DNA from: Phoronis australis
Lineage: Eukaryota > Phoronida > Phoronidae
Direction of reading: 5' to 3'
NCBI GenBank assembly: GCA_002633005.1
Contig: NMRA01000024.1
Location: 22,735-86,734 of the forward strand
Length of the DNA: 64,000 nucleotides
In this document: piece after piece, positions 1-11,693 of the stretch
Position numbering within the stretch: the stretch's first letter is position 1
Layout: every line of letters starts with the position of its first letter
The notes under the pieces: generated by a model
The model's database searches: none
The model's input: only the letters and a program-made list of their open reading frames with translations
Told to the model about the DNA's origin: nothing
Translations under genes and position numbers: made by a program

Positions 1-542
1 TTACCACAATATTATGGAAAAGGCTCAGCGTCCACTGGTTCATCATATATGTGGGGGTCTGCTGCAAGAGGAATGAATCTGGATAAAACGTTATTTCAAA
101 TGAATAAAAATACCAGTTATGACATGAAAAACTGTTGCGTTGTTAATTAAGACACTTATTAATTAACGACAAATTAATGATTTATTCAAAATTTTGAGTG
201 CAACAAAAATACTTTTTCCAAAAGATAATTTAGTAACTCTGGACACCATATCCACAACTTAAGACGCGATTTTTCCTGGGGCTTGCATATAAGACTGGTG
301 TTTGGGCCCCTGAGGGAAGGGAAAACCCAAAAATGAACTTGTTGAGGAAATACAAATTATAATTGATTACTGCTATAGACAAAATACAACTTAAGACATG
401 AAACATCCAAGAGACTTAAACTTACTAATAAACTACCAATTAACTACTTACTCTCAAATACAATGAAAATGTACAGAAACGCAATTTAAGATATACCAGG
501 GGTCACTATGCTGGCTACAAATTAAAGCTGAGCTACTTGAAT

Positions 543-1079
543 CCCATCTAGTGGCAGTACACGGAATTGTGATGCATGACACAGTCTATTGGTTCATGCG
601 ATTAAACCGAAATTCAAAAGGTAATTCACTCTGTTGTAGTCATCTACACCGATTGTAGTTTAAGCATTCTGTGAAGCCTCTCAGAGATCCCACAGCTAAT
701 ACACCAGAGTCTGTTAACATCGCTGGTCCACCCGATTCTGGGATAAACTTTTAAATGGCTCTAAAGTAACACATAAGAAATTCAATGTAGAATACCCCAA
801 ACATTATTAAGACCTTGTCGAATTCTGGCTGACTGGCGACTTGGATTCGATGAGCAGTCTTTGCAACATCTAGATCATATGTTTCTAGGCCACACATCTG
901 GCAATATTCCTCTGCACACTTCATGTCCACGTCATTTTTTGTGATGGGTTGGCTCAGTTTAATATAATGAACAACTTGCTTCGGTAACTTATCTTGGTAA
1001 AGACGTGCGTTAAATCCATCCCACTTTGGCGCAGTTTCTGAATTAAGGTTGTCGCGTACGAGGAATATTGTATCCATTA
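543..1079 (-). pseudogene. Relic of a mobile-element-type ORF (copy in haplotype A)
   Basis: The open segment begins MDTIFLVRDNLNSET, includes PKWDGFNARLYQ and EFDKVLIMFG, and reaches a TAA at 751-753. Reading past it in the same frame gives further protein-like sequence, with SGGPAMLTDSGVL and FTECLNYNRCR, then a second stop. From memory this resembles a family of long uncharacterised, multi-copy proteins of marine invertebrates (W..FN, then a 'LGGLHIEM'-like block, then SG..L). No search was run. An acceptor-like gacgcctag precedes it in a phase compatible with micro-exon B, so a receptor terminal exon cannot be fully excluded. Confidence 0.45.
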
Positions 1080-2998
1080 CTAGGCGTCTTAATTAATAAC
1101 CCCAGGCTTTTTCACGTCTTAGTAAGTTGCATCCTTTTAATTTGGGCGGTGATTAGAATGAACAAAAACTTGAAACGGATGTTGCACTCAAAATTTTAAT
1201 TAAATGGATTTTGGGCCCTCTTTTGGACCCTACAGGGACCAAAGCCCAGGATTGCGCAACTTCAGATGCCCCTTTCCCTCAATGGTTGGTGATTTACAAT
1301 AGAATTATTAAGCGCTAGCATAGTTAGAACTCTTCTTCATTGTTAGTTTACTTAATTAACAACTGTTACAGGTGGTTATCATATAATAAATTAATCAAAT
1401 GAATTTAACCATTCTCTCTCCATCTACGAACAATCTCAAGAATAGCTACCCACAGTCTATTTCTGACAAAAGCCCACCAAGAAATATAATAACCAATCTG
1501 TGACATAGGGAGTTGAGCTCTTTGTTGCCTAATGCCTTTCAAGATTGATGCCAATGATGCATTAGCAGGTGAAAGAACGAGGATTAGTTAAAATGATCAA
1601 AACAGCTCACCCAAATATTGTCGTTATTTCTAGTACACTGAGTAGTATTCCATGAACCAACAAAGAGACTTCACTTCTCTTTCAATAGAAACATGCTGTT
1701 ATTTCCCTTCCCAAATAGGCCAAGATGCCATTGAAACTGATGGTTTGTAACTATAAGTAGGTTAGGTTGTGAATGTTTTGAAACCAAAAAATTTCCTGAA
1801 ACAGGCGTTCACAGAAAAGTATGTTGGGAGCTAATAAAAGCGAACATTTCAAACTTTCTGGGGTGGGCATAAAACTGACCAGTGCGCTAACCCTGCCCAG
1901 TGTCTCCTTAGGAAAAATTGGGACATAGACTTCAAGTTGTTCTTTAAGAATTTTAAAAAATACAAAAATCACTGATTTCGACTAGAGAGGACTACCCTTT
2001 CCAAATTGACCATAAATCCAGATATCAATATGGTCCATTGTTGAGGGTTCCCATGGTCTTTTGTCTGACATGACTGCAGGCCAATAATCAACGGGTTCCT
2101 GGAAACCGAAACCTAAGACCACCTGTTTTTTTCATCCTATGTCCTTACCTAAGTTTCCACAACATACTGAAGTTCAGAAGCCAAACAGTTCGAAAAATCA
2201 CCGGTTTTTATGCACGATATATCAGTTTATTTTAGCCCTCTTGTTCTATTGGACTTTCCTTACTCAAGGTCGAAGGTTCAAGTCCCACTGGGCCTGAATG
2301 CTAGACCCTTGGGTCAGCTCAGTATTAATTGTATATTAATAAACTAGCATAACAACAGCAACACAGAGCGTTGAAATGTGCCCATGATTCCAAAGCAAAC
2401 GGCGTGCGTCTAGGAGTGTTTATTTGTATCATAAATTTAATATCCTACGGAGGGTTCGGGACGCAAAAAAAATGAAACTAGGAGGCATCACGGTAGACCT
2501 CCCAAAATCCTCAGCCACACGAGTTTTCAAAATCATCCATACAAGTAGAGTGTTTGGTTGATACAGGGGGGTATGCTTAAAACAGACAACAAAACAGTAA
2601 AAATGGCCACTAGGTGACGTAAAATACCTCGAATCCATCTGAAAACATCTCATTAATAGATGCCTATCTGACAAATTTTATGAAAATCCATTGAGGACCT
2701 CTTGGATATAGAGGTAAACATAAAAAATAAAACTACCACTAGAGGGCACACCGGTAGTTGGATAGGATCGAAATTGGTTGTCATTCGTTGTAAGATTCAT
2801 AGAAACATAACGGCAAACCCAATCAAGATCCTATGAGGGATTTAAGAGATAAAGCTGCTGACACCGGATGCCCAGACAGAAATGACGGCAATATGCCCCC
2901 ACATAACAAACATGTGGACGAATAAAAATGGTTCCAGGCAATCAGTGCAATGGGCGCATCTGAGTGGCCTGTGAACCAGATCACGAGCAATGAATTAT
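812..2998. repeat. 2.18 kb duplicated segment, copy A
   Basis: This stretch is repeated at 3592-5770 with offset 2772 to 2780 and only scattered substitutions and short indels. The two copies contain the same relic ORF, the same SINE remnant (about 2205-2352) and the same repeat monomers (2450-2760). It ends at tgaattat, where copy A continues into an LTR-like sequence and copy B into the native flank. Confidence 0.93.
2205..2352 (+). repeat. tRNA-derived SINE remnant (copy A)
   Basis: It contains a B-box-like ggttcaagtcccactgg, then a conserved tail (tgctagacccttgggtcagct ... tatattaataaactagcataac). The same tail occurs at 4978, 6530 and 61650. The A-box is degenerate. This is a repeat, not a functional tRNA. 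Confidence 0.6.
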
Positions 2999-3590
2999 GT
3001 AGTATTATAGCTCTTTAGACTTAGAGATAGATATATTGAGTTCCGGTTCCATCAGCGTTGTTGTTCCTACATGGTGGCAGCGGCGGTTTGTGTCATTTTT
3101 GTGATTCTGGCGAAACAACTGGGCATTGTACACTGATACCTTCCAACGGTTTGTGTTAAGGATCTTTCGTGCTGTTTTCGAAGTATTTTGTTTGTGAAAT
3201 ATCAGAAAATAGCCGGGAACTGTTGATAGTTGTTGTACAGTACTTCAAAATTTTCCATGACGTCATAGCCACATGTGCATTGTGTGTTTTGAGCTGACAG
3301 TTCATGTGATCGAAGTTCGCGAGGAAAGTGTGAGGCTCTATAAGATAACTTTTAAGCGCGACTTTACATTATAAGTAGCGATACATAAAAGTTAGTGAAT
3401 TTATTGACCGAATAAATTTACCACATACCTGCACGAGTGACACGCAACATTAGTGAACACGTTAACGAAGTGACACATAAACTGACAACATTCAGAACAT
3501 TACAAAAATGGCAACATATCAGATACCGGCCCCAACCCCAATGTCAGTACAAGGGAATGTGGCAGAGAACTGGCGTGAATTTGAAACCGC
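2998..3590 (+). mobile_element. 5' end of a Gypsy (mag-like) LTR retrotransposon
   Basis: The insertion begins tgtagtatta and a candidate 74-bp LTR runs to ctaca at 3071, followed by tggtggcagcgg, a TGG-starting primer-binding-site-like sequence. After a leader of about 440 bp an ATG at 3508 opens a frame, MATYQIPAPTPMSVQGNVAE then NWREFET, resembling the Gag N-terminus of mag/K02A2.6-type Gypsy elements. LTRs under 80 bp are a known trait of mag. The frame is cut at the N (3591); the rest of the element is absent. Confidence 0.65.
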
Positions 3591-3591
3591 N

Positions 3592-3859
3592 ACCTTGTCG
3601 AATTCTGGCTGACTGGCGACTTGGATTCGATGAGCAGTCTTTGCAACATCTAGATCATGTGTTTGTAGGCCACACATTTGGCAATATTCCTCTGCACACT
3701 TCATGTCCACGTCATTTTTTGTGATGGGTTGGCTCAGTTTAATATAATGAACAACTTGCTTCGGTAACTTATCTTGGTAAAGACATGCGTTAAATCCATC
3801 CCACTTTGGCGTAGTTTCTGAATTAAGGTTGTCGCGTACGAGGAATATTGTGTCCATTA
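3592..3859 (-). pseudogene. Same relic ORF, second copy, cut by assembly join
   Basis: It is nearly identical to the copy at 812-1079 with a few substitutions (for example GLQTHDLD in place of GLETYDLD). The shared sequence stops exactly at an unknown base (3591) next to retrotransposon sequence, so the ORF is truncated here by the assembly, not necessarily in the genome. Confidence 0.45.
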
Positions 3860-4977
3860 CTAGGCGTCTTAATTAATAACCCCAGGCTTTTTCACGCCTT
3901 AGTAAGTTGCATCCTTTTAATTTGGGTGGCGATTAGAATGAAAAAAATTTGAAACGGATGTTGCACTCGAAATTTTAATTAAATGGATTTTGGGCCCTCT
4001 TTTGGAGACCAAAGCCCAGGATTGCGCAACTTAAGATGCCCCTTTCCTTCAATGGTTGGTGATTTACAATAGAATTATTAAGCGTTAGCATAGTTAGAAC
4101 TCTTCTTCAATGTTAGTTTACTTAATTAACAACTGTTACAGGTGGTTATCATATAATAAATTAATCAAATGAATTTAACCATTCTCTCTCCATCTACGAA
4201 CAATCTCAAGCATAGCTACCCACAGTCTATTTCTGACAAAAGCCCACCAAGAAACATCATAACCAATCTGTGACATAGGGAGTTGAGTTTTTTGTTGCCC
4301 CATGCCTTTACCTTTCAAGATTGACGCCAATGATGCATTAGCAGGTGAAAGAACGAGGATTAGTTAAAATGATCAAAACAGCTCACCCAAATATTGTCGT
4401 TATTTCTAGTACACTGAGTAGTATTCCATGAACCAACAAAGAGATCACTTCTCTTTCAATAGAAACATGCTGTTATTTCCCTTCCCAAATAGGCCCAGAT
4501 GCCATTGAAACTGATGGTTTGTAACTATAAGTAGGTTAGGTTGTGAATGTTTTGAAACCAAAAAATTTCCTGAACCAGACGTTCACAGAAAAGTATGTTG
4601 GGAGCTAATAAAAGCAAACATTTCAAACTTTCTGGGGTGGGCATAAAACTGACCAGTGCGCTAACCCTGCACAGTCTCTCCTTAGGAAAAATTGGCACAT
4701 AGACTTCAAGTTGTTCTTTAAGAATTTTAAAAAATACAAAAATCACTGATTTCGACTAGAGAGGACTACCCTTTCCAAATTGACCATAAATCCAGATATC
4801 AATATGGTCCATTGTTGAGGGTTCCTATAGTCTTTTGTCTGACATGACTGCAGGCAAATAATCAACGGGTTCCTGGAAACCGAAACCTAAGACCACCTGT
4901 TTTTTTCATCCTATGTCCTTACCTAAGTTTCCACAACATACTGAAGTTCAGAAGCCAAACAGTTCAAAAAATCACCG

Positions 4978-5125
4978 GTTTTTATGCACGATATATCAGT
5001 TTATTTTAGCCCTCTTGTTCTATTGGACTTTCCTTACTCAAGGTCGAAGGTTCAAGTCCCACTGGGCCTTAATGCTAGACCCTTGGGTCAGCTTGGTTTT
5101 AATTATATATTAATAAACTAGCATA
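4978..5125 (+). repeat. tRNA-derived SINE remnant (copy B)
   Basis: Allelic or duplicate counterpart of the copy at 2205-2352, with the same B box and the same tail. Confidence 0.6.
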
Positions 5126-5689
5126 ACAACAGCAACACAGAGCATTGAAATGTGCCCATGATTGCAAAGCAAACGGCGTGCGTCTAGGAGTGTTTATTTG
5201 TATCATAAATTTAATATCCTACGGAGGGTTCGGGACGCAAAAAAACTGAAACTAGGAGGCATCATGGTAGACCTCCCAAAATCCTCAGCCACACGAGTTT
5301 TCAAAATCATCCTATCAAGTAGAGTGTTTGGTTGATACAGGGGCGTATGCTTAAAACAGACAACAAAACAGTAAAAATGGCCACTAGGTGACGCAAAATA
5401 CCTTGAATCCATCTGAAAACATCTCATTAATAGATGCCTATCTGACAAATTTTATGAAAATCCATTGAGGACCTCTTGGATACAGAGGTAAACATAAAAA
5501 ATAAAATTACCACTAGAGGGCACACCGGTAGTTGGATAGGATCGAAATTCGTTGTCATTCGTTGTAAGATTCATAGGAACATAACGGCGAACCCCATCAA
5601 GATCCTATGAGGGATTTAAGAGATAAAGCTGCTGACACCGAATGCCCAGACAGAAATGACGGCAATATGCCCCCACATAACAAACATGT

Positions 5690-6010
5690 GGACGAATAAA
5701 TGGTTCCAGGCAATCAGTGCAATGGGCGCATCTGAGTGGCCTGTGAACCAGATCACGAGCAATGAATTATTCTTTATTTTTGTTCCCCACGATTTTGATC
5801 TTAGATCAGCACCCCTGATAAACAATCTTCTCCACAGCATTGGCTCTTGTACGGGTAGAGTTTCTAATGACTTGTTAGTTAGTAAAAGTGTTGATGACAG
5901 CAAATTAAAGAAATAGGAGGCAGTGCCTTACTCATCAAAACTTACTTGTTTCTTCATCTTCATCTCCCGACAGAGCCTCTCCTGGAACAGTGAGTAATGT
6001 AAGATGAATA
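5690..6010. repeat. Intronic duplicate around micro-exon B
   Basis: It aligns with about 6660-6965: shared tggttcca..gcaatgggc, gatcagcacccctgataaac, ctccacag, gacttgtt and agtaaaagtgttg blocks in the same order, ending with the same donor and acceptor contexts. Together they form a local tandem duplication carrying a micro-exon in each copy. Confidence 0.7.
5946..5981 (-). CDS. Cytoplasmic micro-exon B (acidic)
   Basis: A 36-nt phase 1-1 micro-exon (acceptor ctgttccag, donor gtaagttttgat) encoding GEALSGDEDEET. It is the most 3' receptor exon I can support. It shares splice-site context with micro-exon A but encodes a highly acidic peptide instead. The remaining cytoplasmic tail and the stop were not identified between here and position 1. 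Confidence 0.48.
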
Positions 6011-6524
6011 CTAAATAAACACTGGAAACAACATGTGACATACCAGTAGGAAACACTAGCAGTAGTCGAATCAGACATTGCTCGAAAACCAAATGGTGCC
6101 AGCGTATTCACATGATATACCTTTTCTTCCCAAAACACCACTTGAACAGCACCTCATCAAGAATACACTGGCTACTAGGAGGTGCTGCAGTGGTCGAAAA
6201 CCGCCCAAAAATTTAATTGTACTGGTGCGTTGATACCACATGTCGTTATGTCAAGTTTCATTGAAATCTGTTCATTCGTACTCTAAATATCACCCGGAAA
6301 TCCTCTTTCCCCAAAAATACCAACACCAGGGAGTTGGGGAGATTGGTAAGTGACATGGGCTCTTCTATAAGTGACGCACTAGGCCCTTGTGCCAAGTTTT
6401 ATCAAAATTTGACACGGAGTTTCCGAGATATCAAGTGGACAACTGGGCAACCTAACAACCAAAGTCACAATACGCAAGCACATAATAATTACACACATGA
6501 GGGCACATAAAGATACCCGGTTTT

Positions 6525-6662
6525 AGTCAATAATATATCAGTTTAGTTTACCAGGTGTTTATTGGTGATCTTTCCTTTACTCAAGGTCATGGGTTTGACT
6601 GTAACACTAGGCCTCACTGCTAGACCCTTGAGTCAGCTTGGTCTTAATAATATAAGCATAAA
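6525..6662 (+). repeat. Diverged copy of the same SINE family
   Basis: It shares atatatcagttta near its start and the gctagacccttgagtcagcttggt tail, but the B-box region is degraded (gggtttgactgtaac). It lies inside the receptor gene between the micro-exons. Confidence 0.5.
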
Positions 6663-6902
6663 AATGGTTCCAAGTGATCAGTGCAATGGGCCAACCTGAG
6701 CCCCAATTATCCTTTATTTTTGTTCTCCAGAAAATAACCTAAGATCAGCACCCCTGATAAACAGTCCTCTCCACAGTATCGCTCTTGTACCCACAAGTAC
6801 AAGATGCTGTGAAACAGGCCAGGTTTCTAAAGACTTGTTTTTAGTAAAAGTGTTGTTGACAGGAAAAGTAATAGGAGACGGAGCCTATTCATCAAAACTT
6901 AC

Positions 6903-6932
6903 TTGACTGTCCATTTCCTTCTAATACACCAC
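6903..6932 (-). CDS. Cytoplasmic micro-exon A
   Basis: A 30-nt phase 1-1 micro-exon (acceptor ctgttccag, donor gtaagttttgat) encoding GVLEGNGQS after the shared glycine. The intron sequence on both sides closely resembles that around the 36-nt micro-exon at 5946-5981, so the two are a tandem duplicate. Either or both could be included without changing the frame. Confidence 0.48.
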
Positions 6933-7761
6933 CTGGAACAGTGAATAATGTAAAGTGAACACTAGACAACAAACACAGGAAACAACATGTGACCTTACCA
7001 GTAGGGCACATTACGGAGCAAAACTGCAATCTGTTGCCTCATGTCATGGTCAACTGGATGCTTTTGCTAATTTTCAATTTTAAGTCACAGCCAAACTGTA
7101 CCTCCACTCATAATTACAGATATTTGCCACGGGATTACCAAATTGCCATGGTCACAGGATGAAAAACTGGAGCTATGCCCCACAGCCCAGTTGTAATGTT
7201 GCTAAAAACTAAAAACAAAGTCTAAAATTTTATATCTTTATTTACCTTGAATGCATAATACGAGTGTTCGACAATTTATACTCGCAAGAAATGAAAAAGG
7301 CAGGTTCTAATATGCACTTTTTGGAAAACATTTTGATCACTTTTGTTCCAAAGGTTTTGAAATGTTCAAAATTCCATGGAACAGTAGCAGAAATAAAATT
7401 AATGTGAAATTCTTTTTTTAATTGAAAGTAGTGGGAACCATGAACAGAACCAACTTAAAGTTACCCAACAGCTATTCATCTGTAAGATCTGTCAAAGTAT
7501 GTAATAAATCAGAGGCCTGTTTCAAGAAAAGTGGCTTACGACTTATAGACAGAAATGTGATTTTGCACTCCTACTTCACAATTGCCAAATAAAGCCTTAG
7601 CCAAGACATGTAATCATTAACAAATAAGTGCATGGAAATAATCTGACTGTACAAATCTTCTCAGTAAGAAACAGCTATGGGTGTATTCTTAGAGACTTTA
7701 TTCTTTTGCTAATTGAAAGTGAGTTTCAATTATTTAGCAGACACATAGTTATGTGGAGCAC

Positions 7762-7801
7762 AAGACCAAATTTGTGTCTTTTAAGACACAAATTTGGTCT
7801 T
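7762..7801. repeat. Perfect 19-bp inverted repeat with 2-nt loop
   Basis: Arms aagaccaaatttgtgtctt and aagacacaaatttggtctt are exact reverse complements around tt. It sits in a receptor intron between micro-exon A and the transmembrane exon. Confidence 0.9.
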
Positions 7802-7906
7802 AAAAGACCTACCTCACTTTACATGAAACAGACCCTGGCCATTTTAAGCTCACAATGTATGGTGTACGTGACTTTATCAATCTTAGCAATGCTTAAAATC
7901 CCTTAC

Positions 7907-8017
7907 CATTAAATCCAGGAAGGTCGCCTTGATTGTCGTAGTTACGAGAATTACGATGTCCAGATTTCTTGCAACATTTAATGTAAATGACTACACCCGC
8001 AATCACAACGGCTATTA
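7907..8017 (-). CDS. Transmembrane exon, second half, and juxtamembrane tail
   Basis: A 111-nt phase 1-1 exon (acceptor ttactttcag, donor gtaagg). It encodes IAVVIAGVVIYIKCCKKSG, completing the membrane helix, with adjacent cysteines and lysines at the cytoplasmic face (possible palmitoylation), then a polar tail ending NQGDLPGFN. This orients the receptor as type I. No death domain or TRAF-binding motif is visible in this segment. Confidence 0.77.
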
Positions 8018-8724
8018 CTGAAAGTAAACAATGCCAATACACAAATTGAAGTTCATGAATGACCCAAGCTTAGCTAACATCCAAGGGGTTTGAATCGAGA
8101 ATTTAAAATGGACTCATGGGCGCCGAGCCCAACACTACCCTACATGGGTATAATTTAAAAGATACGTAAAGTAAGTAGTTCAAGACATGAAATGGTTGGT
8201 ACAAGTTTGTCTTCTACATCTGTTCACCTGAAACTTGAAAAAAACAGATACTGTGCGTTGACGAGAGGCAAACAATGTCTGACCATCTTTCAACCAATAA
8301 TCAAAACTAAATTAATGAGGCTTTGGTGTTTTAAATGTAACCGCTGCTTAGTACGAACAAAACTAACAGTGGAACACATTTGCTTTTTAGAAAAAATACA
8401 AAATGAAACCTTTTCCACCACAGAAAGTAAATCTTTCACAAACCAGCAGGCTCACTGGGTGGTGCTAACTCTGGTTTTGGGCTGCAGCCTGAGCAAACGA
8501 GTTTTACAATATGCAAACAAACAGCTAAATCTAGAGGATTGTTGGTTCCATATTGTTTAATAGAATTAATTCAGCACTATGACATATCTGCTTCACTCAA
8601 AGATGAGGCACACTGAAACTAATGCTCCACTTAGACAGCCAGCTAGTTGTATGAAGACTATCGTTAAAATACTCAGTCTGCTAGGTAAACTGTTCCACTG
8701 TGTGTTGAGCTCCTTTAGACCACA

Positions 8725-9420
8725 AAATGTCACACAGCATGGGTAGTTCAGCTAGTCACCTCCTCGTGAAAACTATGTCAACAAGTAGAGCTAATAATCG
8801 CGGGATTCACACAAAATCTGGACGTCAACCGACACCCATCTCGTCTGCTACAGCCTTTTAAGTGAAAACAATGATCTAAGAAACGTCATTTCGTTGCGTA
8901 ATTCTCCACCTTTTGTAACAAAAAGAAAAGCCTGCCATATTTTTGAAAACAGTACGCTCATGTCACGCACACACCCCATTTCCTAAGTTCTTTGCGACAC
9001 CTGCCGGGAGATGATGGCAGCTTTGCAGCAACTAAGTTTGTTCAGAGATTCTGACTCACTGGTAATAAAATGCTAAAAACTTGTAATGAAATGAAACCAG
9101 TTCCGATAATCTGTTGACATAGGTGCAACCTCATGGGAATAAGAACTGTTCATTGCAGAATCGAAGAAAACAGAAACTGGCCAATGGGTGACGTAATATT
9201 CCATGGCGCTGAAAGTTGATGCATAAGATCGCTCCACAACTTGCGCAGCAGAATAACAGTAGAATTCCCATTTGTCTAACAAAGGTAAGAATTTTACTTT
9301 ACTCAAGGAAGAATGTAGATTTTAATGACACTAATGTTGTTTCGGATTTTCTTTGGCAACTTTTTTACCCCCATCGGCGCAAAGCTGTATAATTATTTAG
9401 TATACAGCTATGTACCAACT
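8725..9420. repeat. Degraded copy of the 'acacgggtg' transposon family
   Basis: It aligns with the interior of the element at 25528-26921: cacagc.tgggtagttc.gct, ccggaagatgatg-like block, aaaacttgtaatgaaatgaaaccagtt, cagcagaataac, and the hairpin gcgcaaagctgtat...atacagct near its end. The terminal inverted repeats are lost. The plus ORF at 8192-8560 next to it has no recognisable protein features. Confidence 0.6.
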
Positions 9421-10036
9421 AAGCTATGCTCCACTCTGCAACTCAACAAGATTGAAGATGACAGACAATGAAATCATAATAAAGGTACTGGACATGAACA
9501 GGCATGAGTGTCCAGGAAGATTATGTTTCCTTTTAACACATTGCGAAACATACTACTATGAAGAACTCGACTTATTTAAAACAAGGAAGTCCAGTGAATC
9601 TTCTCAGTTATTTCCAGAATGAACCAAATCCATATTACCATCAAAGCACCCCATGCCTTTAGTTTTGGAGAACATCTCAATGATAATTTGTTGTCCCACC
9701 CTTGGGATACAGCATGGTTAAGCCAGAGACAGACACGAGCACAATTTCTGTTCAATATTTTTTGGAAAAAATGGCGGGAATTTGCAATTCACAGGTCTCC
9801 AAAGGCGCAGATAGTTTGAAAGGGACACCATCGTTTTTATGACCAAAAACTCATTTTGGGAATCATTGTTGGATGGACTTCTTTAAGTTATTAGCTTTGA
9901 TCAGAGCTATAAAATAACAAAATCCGTTGTCTTTCTGGTTATATTATTAATTTCGTTAATTCTCAGTTTTGCCTGCCAGGCATTCCATCAAACCAAGGCA
10001 ACCGTTTTTAACATTCAAATACGCTTTGACTCTGAA

Positions 10037-10115
10037 ATTTGGCTCAGCGGCAGAGTGGTCGGCTGATATGCGGAGGTTGAGGGTTCGAATCTGTGCTACT
10101 ACTACTGTTCTGTAA
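10037..10115 (+). repeat. tRNA-like SINE head
   Basis: It carries an A-box-like agcggcagagtggtc and a B-box ggttcgaatct about 40 bp apart. The stems do not fold into an obvious cloverleaf and there is no proper acceptor stem, so I call it a SINE-type pseudo-tRNA rather than a tRNA gene. Confidence 0.45.
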
Positions 10116-10774
10116 AATTATCTTTCTTACCAAGAATGTCCATTACAGTTTTATTTCACAAACGCCAATGTCCTCCCAAGGTCATCAGTCCTCACAGAAC
10201 TCTATTTGATAGGAAGCTAACATTTCCTGGAGTGAGGCTTTCCTCAAATGTACACTACACCCCATCAGTTACAATCATGACTGCCTAATATTATTTTCCC
10301 CAACCCCTCTACTAGTACAGGAACCTTTCATCCGATACGAAATGGCAACATCGATTGTTAAATCTTACTAGGCAATGAAAGTGGCGACTGCTTTCCTAAT
10401 GACTCCTTCGTTTTGCCATTTGCAGGCCACTTCCCAGTCATTTAACAATAAATCCGTCAAAATTGCTAAAATTGTTGTGAAGGCCTAAATTTTCCATTTC
10501 TCCAAACTTTTATCTGATGAAAGCTACAGCATAGAACTGAAAAAAGATAACGTACCTATTTGGCAACATAAATTTTAATGGAAAACGGAGGCGATATACC
10601 TCATCAGTCATATTGTGTCCTACATTAGTCGACATTCTATCACAAAGCATTTACTAGTAAGGTATTTAACCCGTGATCTTCTAATTTGAAAATATCCAAC
10701 CACACTCGACACTGAAGAGCTGTAGGGTGTTCTAAACTGTCCAAAAGTGCAATACCAAATGTTAGAGTACTCAC

Positions 10775-10828
10775 AAGCTAACACACCGAAGATAGTTCCC
10801 ACTAGGGTCCCGTTGTCACTGCTTTTGT
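10775..10828 (-). CDS. Transmembrane exon, first half
   Basis: A 54-nt phase 1-1 exon (acceptor gtttgcag, donor gtgagt) reading KSSDNGTLVGTIFGVLA. It contains an N-glycosylation sequon (NGT) and then the outer half of a hydrophobic helix. Joined to the exon at 7907-8017 it forms one continuous helix of about 23 residues followed by a basic KCCKK stop-transfer. The fact that the two exons fit into one helix supports both calls. Confidence 0.75.
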
Positions 10829-11693
10829 CTGCAAACAAATGTAATATTACAATTTTAATCAAACATTAAAACACAACACAACAAAGTTAGAAGTATTTCC
10901 AACTACAACAGCAACTTAGTGAACTGAAGAAAGCAAAGTTAATATTCTATTAACATACCCACAACAGGATGCGACAATGGAAAATTGAAATTGTCTCCAT
11001 GTAAAACTATGTGTACTGATGATCCAAAAATATGTAGGTGCAGTTCTTTCCTAATTAATAAAAACACAGTGGGGCTATATTCCACAAACATCACTCAAGG
11101 TATGAGGCAGATAACAAGGTGAAACTGAAAGAAGACTAAATTATATAGAGCCTGGCTACAACAGGAGTAAGTCAGAAATTCCCAAAAAGGACAAGCCCTG
11201 TTTTTTAACACCCGATCAGAAAATTTTCGAGAAGATCTTTCATCAACTACGGAAGCAGCAGCTAAAGATAAATCGGCCACAAGGGGGCATAGCACCATCT
11301 AAAAATTATTGTTACTCGGGTTTTGTAAAATTTTGTAATAATTTTCCATTCAGTTTGATAGATGAAAAAGCTGATGTCAAAAAAGAAACCTAAAATATTA
11401 AAATTATCACAATGGGATGCTGAACATGTAACAGTCACAAAAAATGATTTTTTTTATTAAAAGCATATCTTCTCACAAATTCCACGAAGAGAGTTGGTAG
11501 AGACAGAGGCAGGCATAAAAATGTAATACGACTAACCAAAAGTCAACACGCGCTGTGCTATAATTAATGGGAACACAGCTGCTAGACTTCATGACAATCT
11601 TTTAAACAACATGGTAGACGTTATGCCTGGCACAACAAATAAAACATCCATTAAAAAGCAGGAATAGATGCTGCATACATCTGACGATCAATG

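Larger units (their letters stand above)
3592..5770. repeat. 2.18 kb duplicated segment, copy B (empty-site allele)
   Basis: It matches copy A along its length and continues uninterrupted past tgaattat into sequence that resembles the region from 6.66 kb on. It therefore looks like the unoccupied allele of the retrotransposon insertion in copy A. It starts immediately after the single N at 3591. Confidence 0.93.

Noticed and set aside
8192-8560. 122-residue plus-strand ORF
   Set aside because: No domain, no splice partners, and it lies in an intron of the minus-strand receptor next to a degraded transposon.
10037-10115. Functional tRNA gene
   Set aside because: A- and B-box-like motifs are present but the acceptor and anticodon stems do not pair.
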